A stretch of 50,938 bases of DNA from Methanobacteriota archaeon (GCA_004195715.1 PSPX01000008.1:1-50938); one strand, 5' to 3'. Shown: positions 25,081-34,571, counted from the stretch's first letter. The notes: a model not told the origin generated them from the letters alone. A program made the numbers and translations.

Positions 25081-25715
25081 TGGGAGCCCCCCAGTATGCT
25101 ATCTATGACACCTGAGATACCTGTATCCGAGTCACACAGAATCCCGACGACACCGAATCTGGTTGCTGCAGACATATCCACCCCTCGGTCCCCGACCATT
25201 ACAGAAGCACTTTCATCTGGCCTATCAGTCCAATCATCACCGAATTTGAGATCCAGTTCTCTCATCGAGGGGTCTGACGATGCAACGTCAATCAACTGTC
25301 TGCCTGCTTCAAGCATACCAGGGAACGGCTTGCGCGCCCAAGCTCCTTCCCACGGGGCATAAGGGCTATGCAGAATCAAATCGAGGTGTGCATCACCATC
25401 GTTCTGCAGTAACAACTGACCCATCCTGTCATGAATCATTGACAGGTTGCTGCTGCTCCAGAGACCCCTGTTGATAGGAGATTGATTCGTTACTACGCAG
25501 ATTCTGTACCCTGCTCGCCTCAGATCGCCGACGGACTTAGCCGAATCGGGCAGGAGCACTACTTCATCTACGGTGTTCACGTAGTTCTCTGATCCTGCGA
25601 TAATAACGCCGTCACGATCCAGATATGCTATACTCCCATTCCATGCTTCGTTCGGAAGTTGGGGTAGTTGCAGTGGTGAAGTCAACTCTACATCGTCTCG
25701 GTGAGGAATGAGCAC
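25077..25715 (-). CDS. gmhB: HAD-family phosphatase, GmhB-like (heptose-1,7-bisphosphate 7-phosphatase)
   Basis: Likely removes the C7 phosphate from D-glycero-D-manno-heptose 1,7-bisphosphate in nucleotide-heptose synthesis. The 212-residue protein has HAD motif I DRDGVI, motif II VVTNQSPINRG, the GmhB-like Lys in ARKPFPGML, and motif III/IV VGDRGVDMSAA. It starts with GTG at 25715, 4 nt after gmhA. An alternative is histidinol-phosphatase, a close HAD relative, but linkage to a GmhA-like isomerase favours the heptose role. It overlaps tiaS by 4 nt. Confidence 0.8.
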   Translation of the reverse strand: MLIPHRDDVELTSPLQLPQLPNEAWNGSIAYLDRDGVIIAGSENYVNTVDEVVLLPDSAKSVGDLRRAGYRICVVTNQSPINRGLWSSSNLSMIHDRMGQLLLQNDGDAHLDLILHSPYAPWEGAWARKPFPGMLEAGRQLIDVASSDPSMRELDLKFGDDWTDRPDESASVMVGDRGVDMSAATRFGVVGILCDSDTGISGVIDSILGGSH

Positions 25716-25719
25716 AGCA

Positions 25720-26301
25720 TCACAACCCGTTGTGAGCCTTGACAGCCTCCTTGATGATGTGGTTGATCACCAGTTGGATGTCCTCGATTCGTTCCATTGA
25801 TCCAGTAGGGGCCACAATCGAGATATCTGCAATATCTGCAATATTTCCTCCCTGTGAACCGGCAATATTGCCAGTTACAGCTACTGTTGAGCAACCCTGC
25901 TCCTTAGCGTAATGGATGCCGTTGACAACATTGGCGGAGTCACCTGAACCACTGTATGCAACAACCATGTCACCTTCTCTCAGGAAAGTTGACAACTGTC
26001 CGACGAAGATGTTGGTGTAATCTGTGTCATTCGCCCATGCTGTAATAGAAGCGGCGTTGTCAGTATGGGCAATTGTTCGTAGACCTAATTCCTTCGACCA
26101 ATCGCCAGCGCTGTGGGACGGCGTAGCAGCACTGCCTCCGTTTCCGATGAAGTGAATGCTACCGTCACCGGCACGGGTGCTCTCAACCATTCGCCAGAAT
26201 TCTTTCAATGTACTTCTGGGAAGTCCATCCAGGGCCCGCTTCAAATCTGTGATGTATGAGTCTGTGAACTCATCAAAGTCGAAACTCACAGGTATCCCCA
26301 T
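25720..26301 (-). CDS. gmhA: SIS-domain phosphoheptose isomerase (GmhA-like)
   Basis: Probably converts sedoheptulose 7-phosphate to D-glycero-D-manno-heptose 7-phosphate, the first step to activated heptose for surface glycans. The ~193-residue SIS domain has HFIGNGGSAATPSH, the phosphate loop AYSGSGDSANVV, and C-terminal helices (IEDIQLVINHIIKEA) as in GmhA. ATG 26301 (MGIPVSFDF) is used; 26319 is an alternative. Sedoheptulose 7-phosphate is a transketolase product, though the transketolase gene at the window start is far away. It is divergent from artA with only ~33 nt between starts. Confidence 0.82.
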   Translation of the reverse strand: MGIPVSFDFDEFTDSYITDLKRALDGLPRSTLKEFWRMVESTRAGDGSIHFIGNGGSAATPSHSAGDWSKELGLRTIAHTDNAASITAWANDTDYTNIFVGQLSTFLREGDMVVAYSGSGDSANVVNGIHYAKEQGCSTVAVTGNIAGSQGGNIADIADISIVAPTGSMERIEDIQLVINHIIKEAVKAHNGL

Positions 26302-26334
26302 AACCGCCGGTGAGGGCATCCTATTTACGGGTTG

Positions 26335-27339
26335 ATGGGTCGAATCACACTGATGCAGGAGCCTCTGGGGTTGCTCGTAGCAATGATTGCAGACTTTGCA
26401 GGTATAGCAGATGTCAGCTTGAAACTGCTGATATGCGCTCTTGGTGCTGCTGCCCTAGGGGTGGGTTTCCATCTCAAAGATAGATGGTATGCGCCGTACT
26501 CATCTGCCCTTGGATGGATATCTGTCGGGTTGTTCCTGTACCTACAGTCCTCGCACTATGTGGAGATCTCGGACCCGGTTCTCGTGTTGATGACTGCCTC
26601 CGCCCTACCTGCAGGGATAGCCCTCGGTGTATGGGAGGTTCGAAACTGGAAAGATGCCCCCGAGGCTCTGGTCTGGTTCAGAGGATGCGTAGTATGGGCA
26701 GTGATACCCTACTATATCGTGTACAGCGTTCCATGGCTCAACATGGCATTGGTCCACGCAACCGCGTGGAATACAGAGTTCATGTTGGAATTCACAGGGC
26801 TCGGGAGTTACCAGATGGGGCCGATGATGGTCGATCTCCTAGAAGGAGGGGAGATTCCGGCTTCAGAGTGGGGAGGTAACAGATGGGTCATGGCCGAACC
26901 TCTCGGAGAAAATGGCTTCTTCGTCCCTCTGGAACACTCCGATGGGACTTTGGTGAGTGTCAGTTTCATACTCGCATGCTCCGGACTACAATCGATGATA
27001 GTGTTCGTTGGTGCGATAGTGGCACTTGGCTCAGTGGAATGGAGTAGGAAGATTAGGGCCTTGTTCATTGCAATACCCACCATCCATATCCTCAATGTGT
27101 TCAGGAATGCTGGAATCGTTTGGTTAACAGATAATTACACCGAATGGTCAATCTTGGGCATGGGGATGTTCGAATTCGCTCATAGTTACGCTGCAAAGTT
27201 CGGTAGTCTGTTCGCCATGTTCCTTATGGCACTGGCACTGTTCGATCTGCTTCCCGAGTTGCATAGCAATATTATGCGGATTCTCCGTCCTGTGATGGAA
27301 GCGCTGGGAATTGCAAAAGTTGAGTCTGGTTCAACGTAA
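26335..27339 (+). CDS. artA: Archaeosortase A (PGF-CTERM protein-processing transpeptidase)
   Basis: Membrane cysteine transpeptidase of the exosortase/archaeosortase family. In haloarchaea ArtA removes the PGF-CTERM tail and attaches a lipid. The 334-residue protein has about eight hydrophobic helices and the catalytic triad of the family: Cys~215 in ACSGLQSM, Arg~257 in NVFRNAG, and His~283 in EFAHSYAAK. The long hydrophilic insert (PMMVDLLEGGEIPASEWGG) before the Cys segment is an outward loop. A likely substrate with a PGF-CTERM tail lies at 47032 in this window. Its stop overlaps the lhr stop by 9 nt on the other strand. Confidence 0.9.
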   Translation: MGRITLMQEPLGLLVAMIADFAGIADVSLKLLICALGAAALGVGFHLKDRWYAPYSSALGWISVGLFLYLQSSHYVEISDPVLVLMTASALPAGIALGVWEVRNWKDAPEALVWFRGCVVWAVIPYYIVYSVPWLNMALVHATAWNTEFMLEFTGLGSYQMGPMMVDLLEGGEIPASEWGGNRWVMAEPLGENGFFVPLEHSDGTLVSVSFILACSGLQSMIVFVGAIVALGSVEWSRKIRALFIAIPTIHILNVFRNAGIVWLTDNYTEWSILGMGMFEFAHSYAAKFGSLFAMFLMALALFDLLPELHSNIMRILRPVMEALGIAKVESGST

Positions 27340-30300
27340 GCGGAGCTTATCATACAGCTTCCCTGTGAGCTTAGTGTCGTGCTCCCATGCGAACTCTTTC
27401 ATCACTCTGAGTGCCTCCTTCTCCAAATCGGAATCACCTACGAAATCAGTTATCTCAATGGTGCCGGTTCTAGTGTTGGCCTTGAATGCGGCAATGACAT
27501 CCTCATTGTGGAACACCATATAGGCTGATCCGAATGAGAATCTCTCCCTCAGGATTCCTCCAAAGTAGTGAATCAGGTTATCTGAAGGAGGTACTACCAG
27601 ATCGCGCGTCTTGCGTATTCCCTCCAGACCTTCCAAGAGGTCTTGTCTGCCCCAACAGATGTCCTGTAAATCGTCAACTAGGAATCCCTTGATGAGAGTC
27701 CCGTCGTCTTCAAACTCATGCATGACGTCGCTAATCTCCTCAGCTGAGAATGGGGATCCGGCCAATCTCTCTAACTGACGCAAGGAGATTACAGGGTAAT
27801 CACTCACTAACTCCCTGAGATAGTCTCTCTTAATTTCCCACAAATCAACACCACTCAGTGGCTCTACTGTCTTGAATCCTCCTCGGTAGTCCTGAACCAG
27901 ATGACCACTGCGCACTAATGGCGATATCAGTTTCCTGAACTCGGCTCGCTTCATCGCGTGCCTATCCATATAGATGGAAGGATCGTGATGATCCCTGAAA
28001 AACTGCAATATGTCCTCATCTTCCTCGGCCGACTGCATGTTACGAATGGTGAGCAGTCGCTGGAAATGAGGGAGTTTTGCCCAGACCTGATGATTGCGCA
28101 GACTTGTGCCTTGGTGGAGTTGATGTGCAGCAGCCATTGAATGCAGGTCGACTCGGAACATCTCGCATCTGCCACGGAGCGCAAAGTCGTCTCGCAACTC
28201 CTTCATGTGCTCGAGAGCCATGGTCTCGTTCTCCAGACGGCTATCTTGGTGCATTTTGTGGTGATGGAATAGTAGCCGATTTACTTCGTTGCGAGAGCGC
28301 GGCTCAACCACTCCTCCACGGATATACCTCTCACCGTCACCCATACTAGAGAAACCAAGTTCGGCGAGAATCTTCTGGAGGTCCTCGTCGCAGTCGTGCA
28401 CTGGAACCCCGTTGAAGGCGTGCAGTACAGAGACATCCACTAGTCTGTCTCTGTAGTTGTCAAGCAATTCGGAAAATGTCTCTTTGAACTCGTCAAGGTA
28501 GGAATGAGGGATGTTGATGTCCTTGATCTCTAAGTAATCGTTGACAACAAACATCAAGATTCTGCCAATCGGATCTACGCCCTTGAATACGGGATGGTAC
28601 CACCCCTGCTTGAGTATTAGGCGAATTTCGTTGATGAAGCGACTACAAAATGGGTCGGACTGGGCGAGGATTCTCATCTCACGATCCTCCGGCATCGGCG
28701 AGAGTAAGAATTCGGAGTCCTCCTTAGAAGAGTAGTAATCAGTAGGATCGGGTTGTAGAGCCACTACTCTACATATCCTGTTAGAGTCCTCGAGATTTCG
28801 CAAGGAGTCTGCCAGTTCCTCTACTGGTCTACTGACGAAGAATCTCAATGTATGCAGGCGGATTGGTCCTATCTTGTTGATGAGTTCGACTAGTGCATCC
28901 TCGAACGATAGAGGTTCAATCACCCCGTGGATTCTATGGTAGACAGCCAGCGAGCGTTTTCTGTTCGGCACCTCGATGAACTGCTTAGCGATAACCAGTT
29001 GCCTCTCTAGATTGTTCAGAGCACCTTTGAGGCTCCTTTGAACGTGAACGTGGTCCTTGCCCTTGGGGTACCCGTCGAAAAGCTCGGCGCGTGTCAGTCC
29101 TTCTTCAGGAATTTTCTCTAGGAGTTCAATCTCAAGAGTACCGAGCCAAGGCTCACTGCGTAGGCCGGTGAGTATTGGAATCTGACTCTTGAGCGTGTAC
29201 CCAACGCGGTTATGCAAAAGCCTACCGTTGAACACATCGGGGTCGTGCTTGATGTCCTTCCAGTCCCTGAATCGGTAGTTACTGACTCTATGGAGCAGTT
29301 CGTCTCGGCGCTGAATCAAGACCAAGGAGCGAATCGCATCGGCTGGTTCTTCGTACTTAGTGAATGACTTCTTGAGGAGCAGCGTCTGCAGCGTCCTGTA
29401 ATCGACAACATCGACCTCTCCACCTGTAATCCTGTACTCGTCCATCCGCAGGATGTACTCTCCCTCGTCGGTCTGTCTGAAGAAGCCGATAGAGACTAGG
29501 TTCCTCATCTCCAACTCCTGCAGTACTGAGTCGACTTGGGCCGATGGGAACGGCAGCCTATCGCACAGAATCTCGGATGTCTGCGGCCCCTCGGAACCGA
29601 GCATGTCGAGCAGTTTCAGACGCAAGCAATCTAGTGGGTCGGACAACTTTCTATCCTTCCAATGACCGGGTTTACCTGCTTCGAAATCACTGCCCATCTG
29701 ATAACTTAGGCCGCCAGTGTAGAGTTCGGTCAGATCGTCCATCTCAGCTGCGCCAGCTACTGCTAGGCATCCCAAAGTTCCATGCACTTCTGCCATTCTC
29801 ATGGAGAACCACTTGTCATCTATCAGATCATGCCCAGTATCCTTGATTTTGGTGATGAGTCCACGTTCAGCGAGTTCGTGGACCCAACCCTGCATCACCT
29901 CAAACTCAATGTGGCTCAGTTTCTCGCTATACAGGGGGTTCGTCAATGAGGGTTCGAGACCGCCACCCATGTCCATCAGTCTAAGCAGTCCATTGGCATT
30001 GATTGGCGTCGAGACCTTTGACTGGTAGTACTCGGACAGTTTCGCCTCATCCAGATCTGTTGCCAGCGAACGTGCACCCAGAAGTCGGCGCAGTATCTCC
30101 GGATCTACGTCCTTGATCAGATATGCTCGCGTCCGAAGAGAGAGCAGGTCCTCAAATGAGGACATGAATAGTGTCATTCCCAGAGGAGAGGGCATACGAA
30201 CCCTGCGATGTACGATGCGTACGTCTTCGCTGTCCATCCTCGAAATGAAGTCGTCAAGCTGCTCCAGGTCAAGATCAGTGTGCATTATTTCATTCATTAC

Positions 30301-32622
30301 TTCCCGGACGAGGACAGAATCTTCCATCTGACGATGCTGGTGCATAAGCTTCTCAGCTCTCTGCTGAAACTGCTTGGGGCTGACCTCGTCGCCGCCGATA
30401 CGTCGCGGATTGAGCATGCTCCTTGAGGAGACTTCGCGGAACCTCTTAGCAAACAACTGTGAGTCCATGAGGTATCTCTGTAGCGTCTCAGCACTCCTGC
30501 CGCTCCTGAACACATTAGGAATCAGCGATATCTCGACCTCATGGCTCAGTCTCACCATGAAGCCGTTTTCATCAAACGATATCTCATGGACCATGACGTT
30601 GTCTGCGGCGGCAATACCGGCGAACAGGTAACCGAGTGCCATATTGAATGCTCGGCCCCTGCAAGTGGTCACAATATAGGTCGGCAGTGGACCTTCGACC
30701 TGCTCAACGAGTATCCTGTCTCTCGACGGGACTTGGAAGGTGGTGGCGCAGTGTTCTTCGAAGAAGTCAGAGAGGGCGTTGGCAACCGGTCTGTTGAGTT
30801 TCATTACCTTCATCATCATATCTCGTGAGTTTTCCTCTAAGCGATGCCGAACGGAGACATGATCGAGCAGAGATAGGACCTCTTGACTGAGTTCTAGTGT
30901 CCTGCTGTTCGCTTCGCCGGTCCACGAGGGTATAGTGGGCCGATATCCGGTCGCGGAAGTGACGTTGACTCTGGTCCCGATGATGCTGGAAACCCGGTAT
31001 GTGGAGCCTCCTAGCAAGAAGACGTCGCCGTTGCGTAGACTTGAGACGAATGACGAGGACAGTTGCCCTACCAGAGTCCCGTCCGAGGTAAAGACCAGGT
31101 AGTTATTATCCGGGGCGATGGTACCTATGTTGGTGTAATAGATCATCTGTGCGAATCCACGCTTCCCGAACCTGTTTTCCTCCCAATCAACCCAGATTCG
31201 ACGCTCCTCATCCAGAAGGTCAAGGACCTCAATGTAGTCATCTTTGGGAAGCGAGCGATATGGCCAGGATGAGGTAACAAGCTCGTAAGCCTCTTCAATG
31301 TCCCACTCCCTGATGATGGAGAGTCCGATGGCAAACTGAGCAAGGACATCTAGGCAGTTCTCAGGGAAACTAAGTTTGTCCATAGTACCCTGTAGAATGC
31401 CGTTCTGGACAGCTACCAGTTCAAGCAAATCGTGCGGCGATGTAGGTAGGAAGCGGGCTCGTGGCACGCCTCCGACCTGATGGCCCGCACGGCCAATCCT
31501 CTGCAGTGCAGTAGATATCGAGCCAGGAGAGCCGACTTGAATGACTAGATCGACAGAACCGATGTCTATACCCAGCTCAAGGCTCGATGACGAGACCACA
31601 GCGCGCAGTAAACCATCCTTCAGACGCCGCTCAACATCGAGCCGAATCGTCTTGTCCATCGAGCCGTGGTGCCCCTCGACCCCTTCTAGGCCAGCGACCT
31701 TGAGTCGTTGAACAACGGTCTCTGTCATGTTCCTCGTATTGACGAAAACCAGCGTAGTTGTATGTGCCTCGACCAGTTCCTTGATGCGATCGATGTTGTG
31801 ATCAAGAATCTCCTTGATAGGTGTCGAAGAGAACCTCGCCGTCGGAAGCAGAATGTCCATATCAATTTCACGTGCACCCGAGACCTTTGCTATCGAGATT
31901 TTCTGAGGGTTCATATCACTCTCGCGGGGGTCACTCGCGACTAGGAACTCAGCTACAGCATCGAGTGGTTCCATGGTCGCACTGATTCCTATCCTCTGGA
32001 CTTTTGAGGGTATGACTGCATCCATCAAGGCGAGAGATAGAGACAGGTGAGTGCCGCGCTTAGACGGCACCAATGAGTGCATCTCGTCGATTATCATCCA
32101 GCGTAGATCTTTGAGAATCGGCCTGAACCTCTTAGATGCTAGTCCGAGTCCCAAAGATTCTGGTGTTGTGATGAGAATGTGAGGAGGTTTTCTGAGCATC
32201 TTCTGCCTCTCATTCTGAGGAGTGTCACCAGTCCTCAGACCTACCTTGATATCTTTGGCTCTGCTTGGCAGGAATCTCTCCTTAATCTCCGTCAGAGGTC
32301 CGATGAGGTTCTTCTGAATGTCATTGGCGAGTGCTTTAATTGGTGAGATGTAAATGCACTGCACAGTGTCCGGAAGTGTTCCATCCAAGGACTTCCTGAC
32401 GAGGTCATCGATGATAGACAGAAAGGCGGTCAGGGTCTTACCCGATCCCGTAGGAGAGCACAGCAGAAGATGTTCGCCTTTCATGATCCTCGGAATCGCA
32501 ATTTTCTGAGGCTCGGTGAAGTCCGGGAACTTATCCTTGAACCAGTTCCTGACAGGGGCTGAGAGACTCTCTAGGAGTTCCTCAGTCTCCATCCTATCTT
32601 CTATGTATTCTATTTCAGGCAT
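27331..32622 (-). CDS. lhr: Lhr-type superfamily 2 helicase, very long form
   Basis: ATP-dependent 3'-5' nucleic-acid translocase of the Lhr family, involved in DNA repair. The 1763-residue protein begins with a helicase core: Q-motif FTEPQK, Walker A CSPTGSGKT (residues ~55-63), DEMH Walker B at ~179-182, GISATMEP (motif III), VFVNTRNM, and QRIGRAGH (motif VI) at about 395, then winged-helix and Lhr-specific domains. Archaeal Lhr proteins are usually about 850-950 residues; the extra ~850 residues resemble the long Lhr-CTD layout of bacteria, ending in a winged-helix-rich part (LRQLERLAGSPFSAEEI) and VPPSDNLIHYFGG. ATG 32622 (MPEIEYIEDRM) is preferred; a TTG-initiated extension to 32757 crosses a hairpin cluster. 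Confidence 0.92.
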   Translation of the reverse strand: MPEIEYIEDRMETEELLESLSAPVRNWFKDKFPDFTEPQKIAIPRIMKGEHLLLCSPTGSGKTLTAFLSIIDDLVRKSLDGTLPDTVQCIYISPIKALANDIQKNLIGPLTEIKERFLPSRAKDIKVGLRTGDTPQNERQKMLRKPPHILITTPESLGLGLASKRFRPILKDLRWMIIDEMHSLVPSKRGTHLSLSLALMDAVIPSKVQRIGISATMEPLDAVAEFLVASDPRESDMNPQKISIAKVSGAREIDMDILLPTARFSSTPIKEILDHNIDRIKELVEAHTTTLVFVNTRNMTETVVQRLKVAGLEGVEGHHGSMDKTIRLDVERRLKDGLLRAVVSSSSLELGIDIGSVDLVIQVGSPGSISTALQRIGRAGHQVGGVPRARFLPTSPHDLLELVAVQNGILQGTMDKLSFPENCLDVLAQFAIGLSIIREWDIEEAYELVTSSWPYRSLPKDDYIEVLDLLDEERRIWVDWEENRFGKRGFAQMIYYTNIGTIAPDNNYLVFTSDGTLVGQLSSSFVSSLRNGDVFLLGGSTYRVSSIIGTRVNVTSATGYRPTIPSWTGEANSRTLELSQEVLSLLDHVSVRHRLEENSRDMMMKVMKLNRPVANALSDFFEEHCATTFQVPSRDRILVEQVEGPLPTYIVTTCRGRAFNMALGYLFAGIAAADNVMVHEISFDENGFMVRLSHEVEISLIPNVFRSGRSAETLQRYLMDSQLFAKRFREVSSRSMLNPRRIGGDEVSPKQFQQRAEKLMHQHRQMEDSVLVREVMNEIMHTDLDLEQLDDFISRMDSEDVRIVHRRVRMPSPLGMTLFMSSFEDLLSLRTRAYLIKDVDPEILRRLLGARSLATDLDEAKLSEYYQSKVSTPINANGLLRLMDMGGGLEPSLTNPLYSEKLSHIEFEVMQGWVHELAERGLITKIKDTGHDLIDDKWFSMRMAEVHGTLGCLAVAGAAEMDDLTELYTGGLSYQMGSDFEAGKPGHWKDRKLSDPLDCLRLKLLDMLGSEGPQTSEILCDRLPFPSAQVDSVLQELEMRNLVSIGFFRQTDEGEYILRMDEYRITGGEVDVVDYRTLQTLLLKKSFTKYEEPADAIRSLVLIQRRDELLHRVSNYRFRDWKDIKHDPDVFNGRLLHNRVGYTLKSQIPILTGLRSEPWLGTLEIELLEKIPEEGLTRAELFDGYPKGKDHVHVQRSLKGALNNLERQLVIAKQFIEVPNRKRSLAVYHRIHGVIEPLSFEDALVELINKIGPIRLHTLRFFVSRPVEELADSLRNLEDSNRICRVVALQPDPTDYYSSKEDSEFLLSPMPEDREMRILAQSDPFCSRFINEIRLILKQGWYHPVFKGVDPIGRILMFVVNDYLEIKDINIPHSYLDEFKETFSELLDNYRDRLVDVSVLHAFNGVPVHDCDEDLQKILAELGFSSMGDGERYIRGGVVEPRSRNEVNRLLFHHHKMHQDSRLENETMALEHMKELRDDFALRGRCEMFRVDLHSMAAAHQLHQGTSLRNHQVWAKLPHFQRLLTIRNMQSAEEDEDILQFFRDHHDPSIYMDRHAMKRAEFRKLISPLVRSGHLVQDYRGGFKTVEPLSGVDLWEIKRDYLRELVSDYPVISLRQLERLAGSPFSAEEISDVMHEFEDDGTLIKGFLVDDLQDICWGRQDLLEGLEGIRKTRDLVVPPSDNLIHYFGGILRERFSFGSAYMVFHNEDVIAAFKANTRTGTIEITDFVGDSDLEKEALRVMKEFAWEHDTKLTGKLYDKLRLR

Positions 32623-32822
32623 TTTTTCTCTGCACCCTACGGGTGAAAGGGACTCCGTACCGTAAATGAATGCTTCTCCTTTGGATACTGTTTCAGGCCC
32701 TCTGGGCCTGGTATTCTTCTGGAATCGGGACTTCGTAGCGAAAGCGAAGTGTGACAAACACTTCCTAGGACTGCTTTGCTAGGATGGCTTGAAAGGCGTT
32801 ATGCGAGGTCGAAGTGCCGTTC
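32623..32822. other. Hairpin-rich intergenic region between lhr and glyS
   Basis: The largest gene-free stretch in the window (200 nt), shared by two divergent genes. It holds at least four perfect inverted repeats: CACCC-TAC-GGGTG (32633-32645), CAGGCCC-TCT-GGGCCTG (32694-32710), GAAGTGT-GACAA-ACACTTC (32746-32764) and CCTAG-N10-CTAGG (32764-32783). ACTTCG-N9-CGAAGT (32730-32750) competes with the third. No T-loop or tRNA-like fold was seen. It could be paired promoter operators, a structured leader or a small RNA. The lhr reading frame stays open through part of it, so some of it could be an lhr N-terminal extension. Confidence 0.5.
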
Positions 32823-34535
32823 ATGAGTGATAGACGAGTCGACAGACTGACTTCCTTACTGAGGCGGCGTGGAATAGTCCTGCCCTCATTCGAGTTGTAC
32901 GGCGGAGTTTCCGGATTGGTAGATTACGGGCCCGTGGGTGCGAGGATTAAGCGCAAAGTCATGGATTCTTGGATAGACCATTGGACCAGTCACGGGGACA
33001 TTGTTGAGGTGGATTCCCCCACCATCACGCCTGAATCGGTGCTGGTTGCTAGTGGACATGTCGGTGAGTTCAACGATCTGATGGTCGAGTGTGGTGGTTG
33101 CATGAGTGCCTTCAGAGCAGATCATTTGGTCGGGGATGATTACGAAAACCCAGATTCTCTGTCTCCAGAAGAGCTGGTCGCAATATTGTCTGCTGGTATC
33201 GAGTGCCCCACCTGTAAGGAATCCAAATGGTCCGATGTAAAGGAGATGAACCTAATGTTCAGCACGCAGATTGGGGCGATGAAAGGCGGGCGTAAAGCGT
33301 ACATGAGGCCCGAGACAGCTCAAGGTATGTTCATGCTATATCCTGCCCTATTCAGGCACTTCAAGCAGAAACTACCCTTCGGAGCCATTCAGACAGGAAA
33401 GGGTTACCGGAACGAGATTAGCCCACGTCAGGGTATGATTAGGCTGCGTGAATTTAACATGGCCGAACTCGAGTACTTCATCGACCCGGAGGACCCTCCA
33501 TGTCCTAATCTGAATACTTGGAGTGATTCGATTGCACTGGTTCCAGATCCCGATGGCGAACACGCTGGAGAGTGCTTGATGACTATCTCAGAGGCATTGT
33601 CCGCAGGAATAGTGCGACACCCCACAGTAGCATGGTTCCTTGCCAGGACGATGGATTTTCTGATTAGCGTAGGAATCGATTCGACTAAAATCAGGTTCAG
33701 GCAACATGCTAGCACCGAGATGGCCCATTACGCAAATGACTGTTGGGACTGCGAGTTACACGGCGAACACGGCTGGGTCGAATGCGTGGGCATAGCCAAT
33801 AGGACCTGCCACGACCTGCTGTCTCATGAACGACATTCAGGCTCCAAGTTGCTCAAGGCTTGGAGGCAGTTCGACGAGCCCCGAAGCGAGATCAGAGATG
33901 TACTGGCTCCGAACGGGGCATCGCTCGGTCCGACATTCAAGGAGCGCGCTGGTATAGTGATAGAGGCTCTGCAGAACCTGACTGAAATTCCCGAAAAAAT
34001 GCCCTTTGAGCTCGCTCTAACTGATGGTTCGAACGTTCAGATTACCGACGAAATGGCCACTAGGAGATCGGAAGAGGTCACCATGCACGGTGAATGGTTC
34101 ACCCCTCATGTCATCGAACCAGCATTTGGGATAGATCGAATCATATGGCATATACTAGATCACAGTTACACTGAGACTGAGAAGGAAGGTGAGAAGTACA
34201 GCATAATGAGACTCAGCTCGATGGTTTCGCCTTTCGATGTGGCTGTCCTCCCCTTGTTTGACAAAGACGGGATGGGAGAAATTGCCTCAGATATACTCTC
34301 GAGAGTGAACTCGATGCCGGGGCTGAGGGGCGAGATGGACTCATCGAAGTCGATTGGCAGGCGGTATGCCCGAGTAGATGAAATCGGTGTGCCTTGGGCT
34401 ATCACAGTCGATCACGAGACTCTCAACGATGGGAGTGTTACAGTTCGACGCAGGGATGACCAGAAACAGATTAGGGTAGCAGTAGACGAGGTTTTGTCGA
34501 ACCTAGGCACAGGCACCGTGTCAGCGCTGTTCTGA
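32823..34535 (+). CDS. glyS: Glycyl-tRNA synthetase (archaeal/eukaryotic alpha2 type)
   Basis: Charges tRNA-Gly. The 570-residue class II synthetase shows FELYGGVSGLVDYGPVG (N-terminal family block), a zinc-like CxxC pair (CGGC, and CPTC), motif 2 FRNEISPRQGMIRLREF, HYANDCWDCE, and motif 3 EPAFGIDRI followed by the anticodon-binding domain (VSPFDVAVLPLF). ATG 32823 (MSDRRVDRL) is used; a GTG 9 nt upstream is possible. It is followed by rfcL after a 36-nt gap. Confidence 0.95.
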   Translation: MSDRRVDRLTSLLRRRGIVLPSFELYGGVSGLVDYGPVGARIKRKVMDSWIDHWTSHGDIVEVDSPTITPESVLVASGHVGEFNDLMVECGGCMSAFRADHLVGDDYENPDSLSPEELVAILSAGIECPTCKESKWSDVKEMNLMFSTQIGAMKGGRKAYMRPETAQGMFMLYPALFRHFKQKLPFGAIQTGKGYRNEISPRQGMIRLREFNMAELEYFIDPEDPPCPNLNTWSDSIALVPDPDGEHAGECLMTISEALSAGIVRHPTVAWFLARTMDFLISVGIDSTKIRFRQHASTEMAHYANDCWDCELHGEHGWVECVGIANRTCHDLLSHERHSGSKLLKAWRQFDEPRSEIRDVLAPNGASLGPTFKERAGIVIEALQNLTEIPEKMPFELALTDGSNVQITDEMATRRSEEVTMHGEWFTPHVIEPAFGIDRIIWHILDHSYTETEKEGEKYSIMRLSSMVSPFDVAVLPLFDKDGMGEIASDILSRVNSMPGLRGEMDSSKSIGRRYARVDEIGVPWAITVDHETLNDGSVTVRRRDDQKQIRVAVDEVLSNLGTGTVSALF

Positions 34536-34571
34536 CGCGAATCTTATGGAGTCCCTCTCGGACACTTGCCT

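Noticed and set aside
32623-32822. tRNA, RNase P RNA or SRP RNA in the lhr-glyS gap
   Set aside because: No T-loop, acceptor stem or conserved core elements of these RNAs could be found on either strand; the region is also too short for RNase P or SRP RNA.
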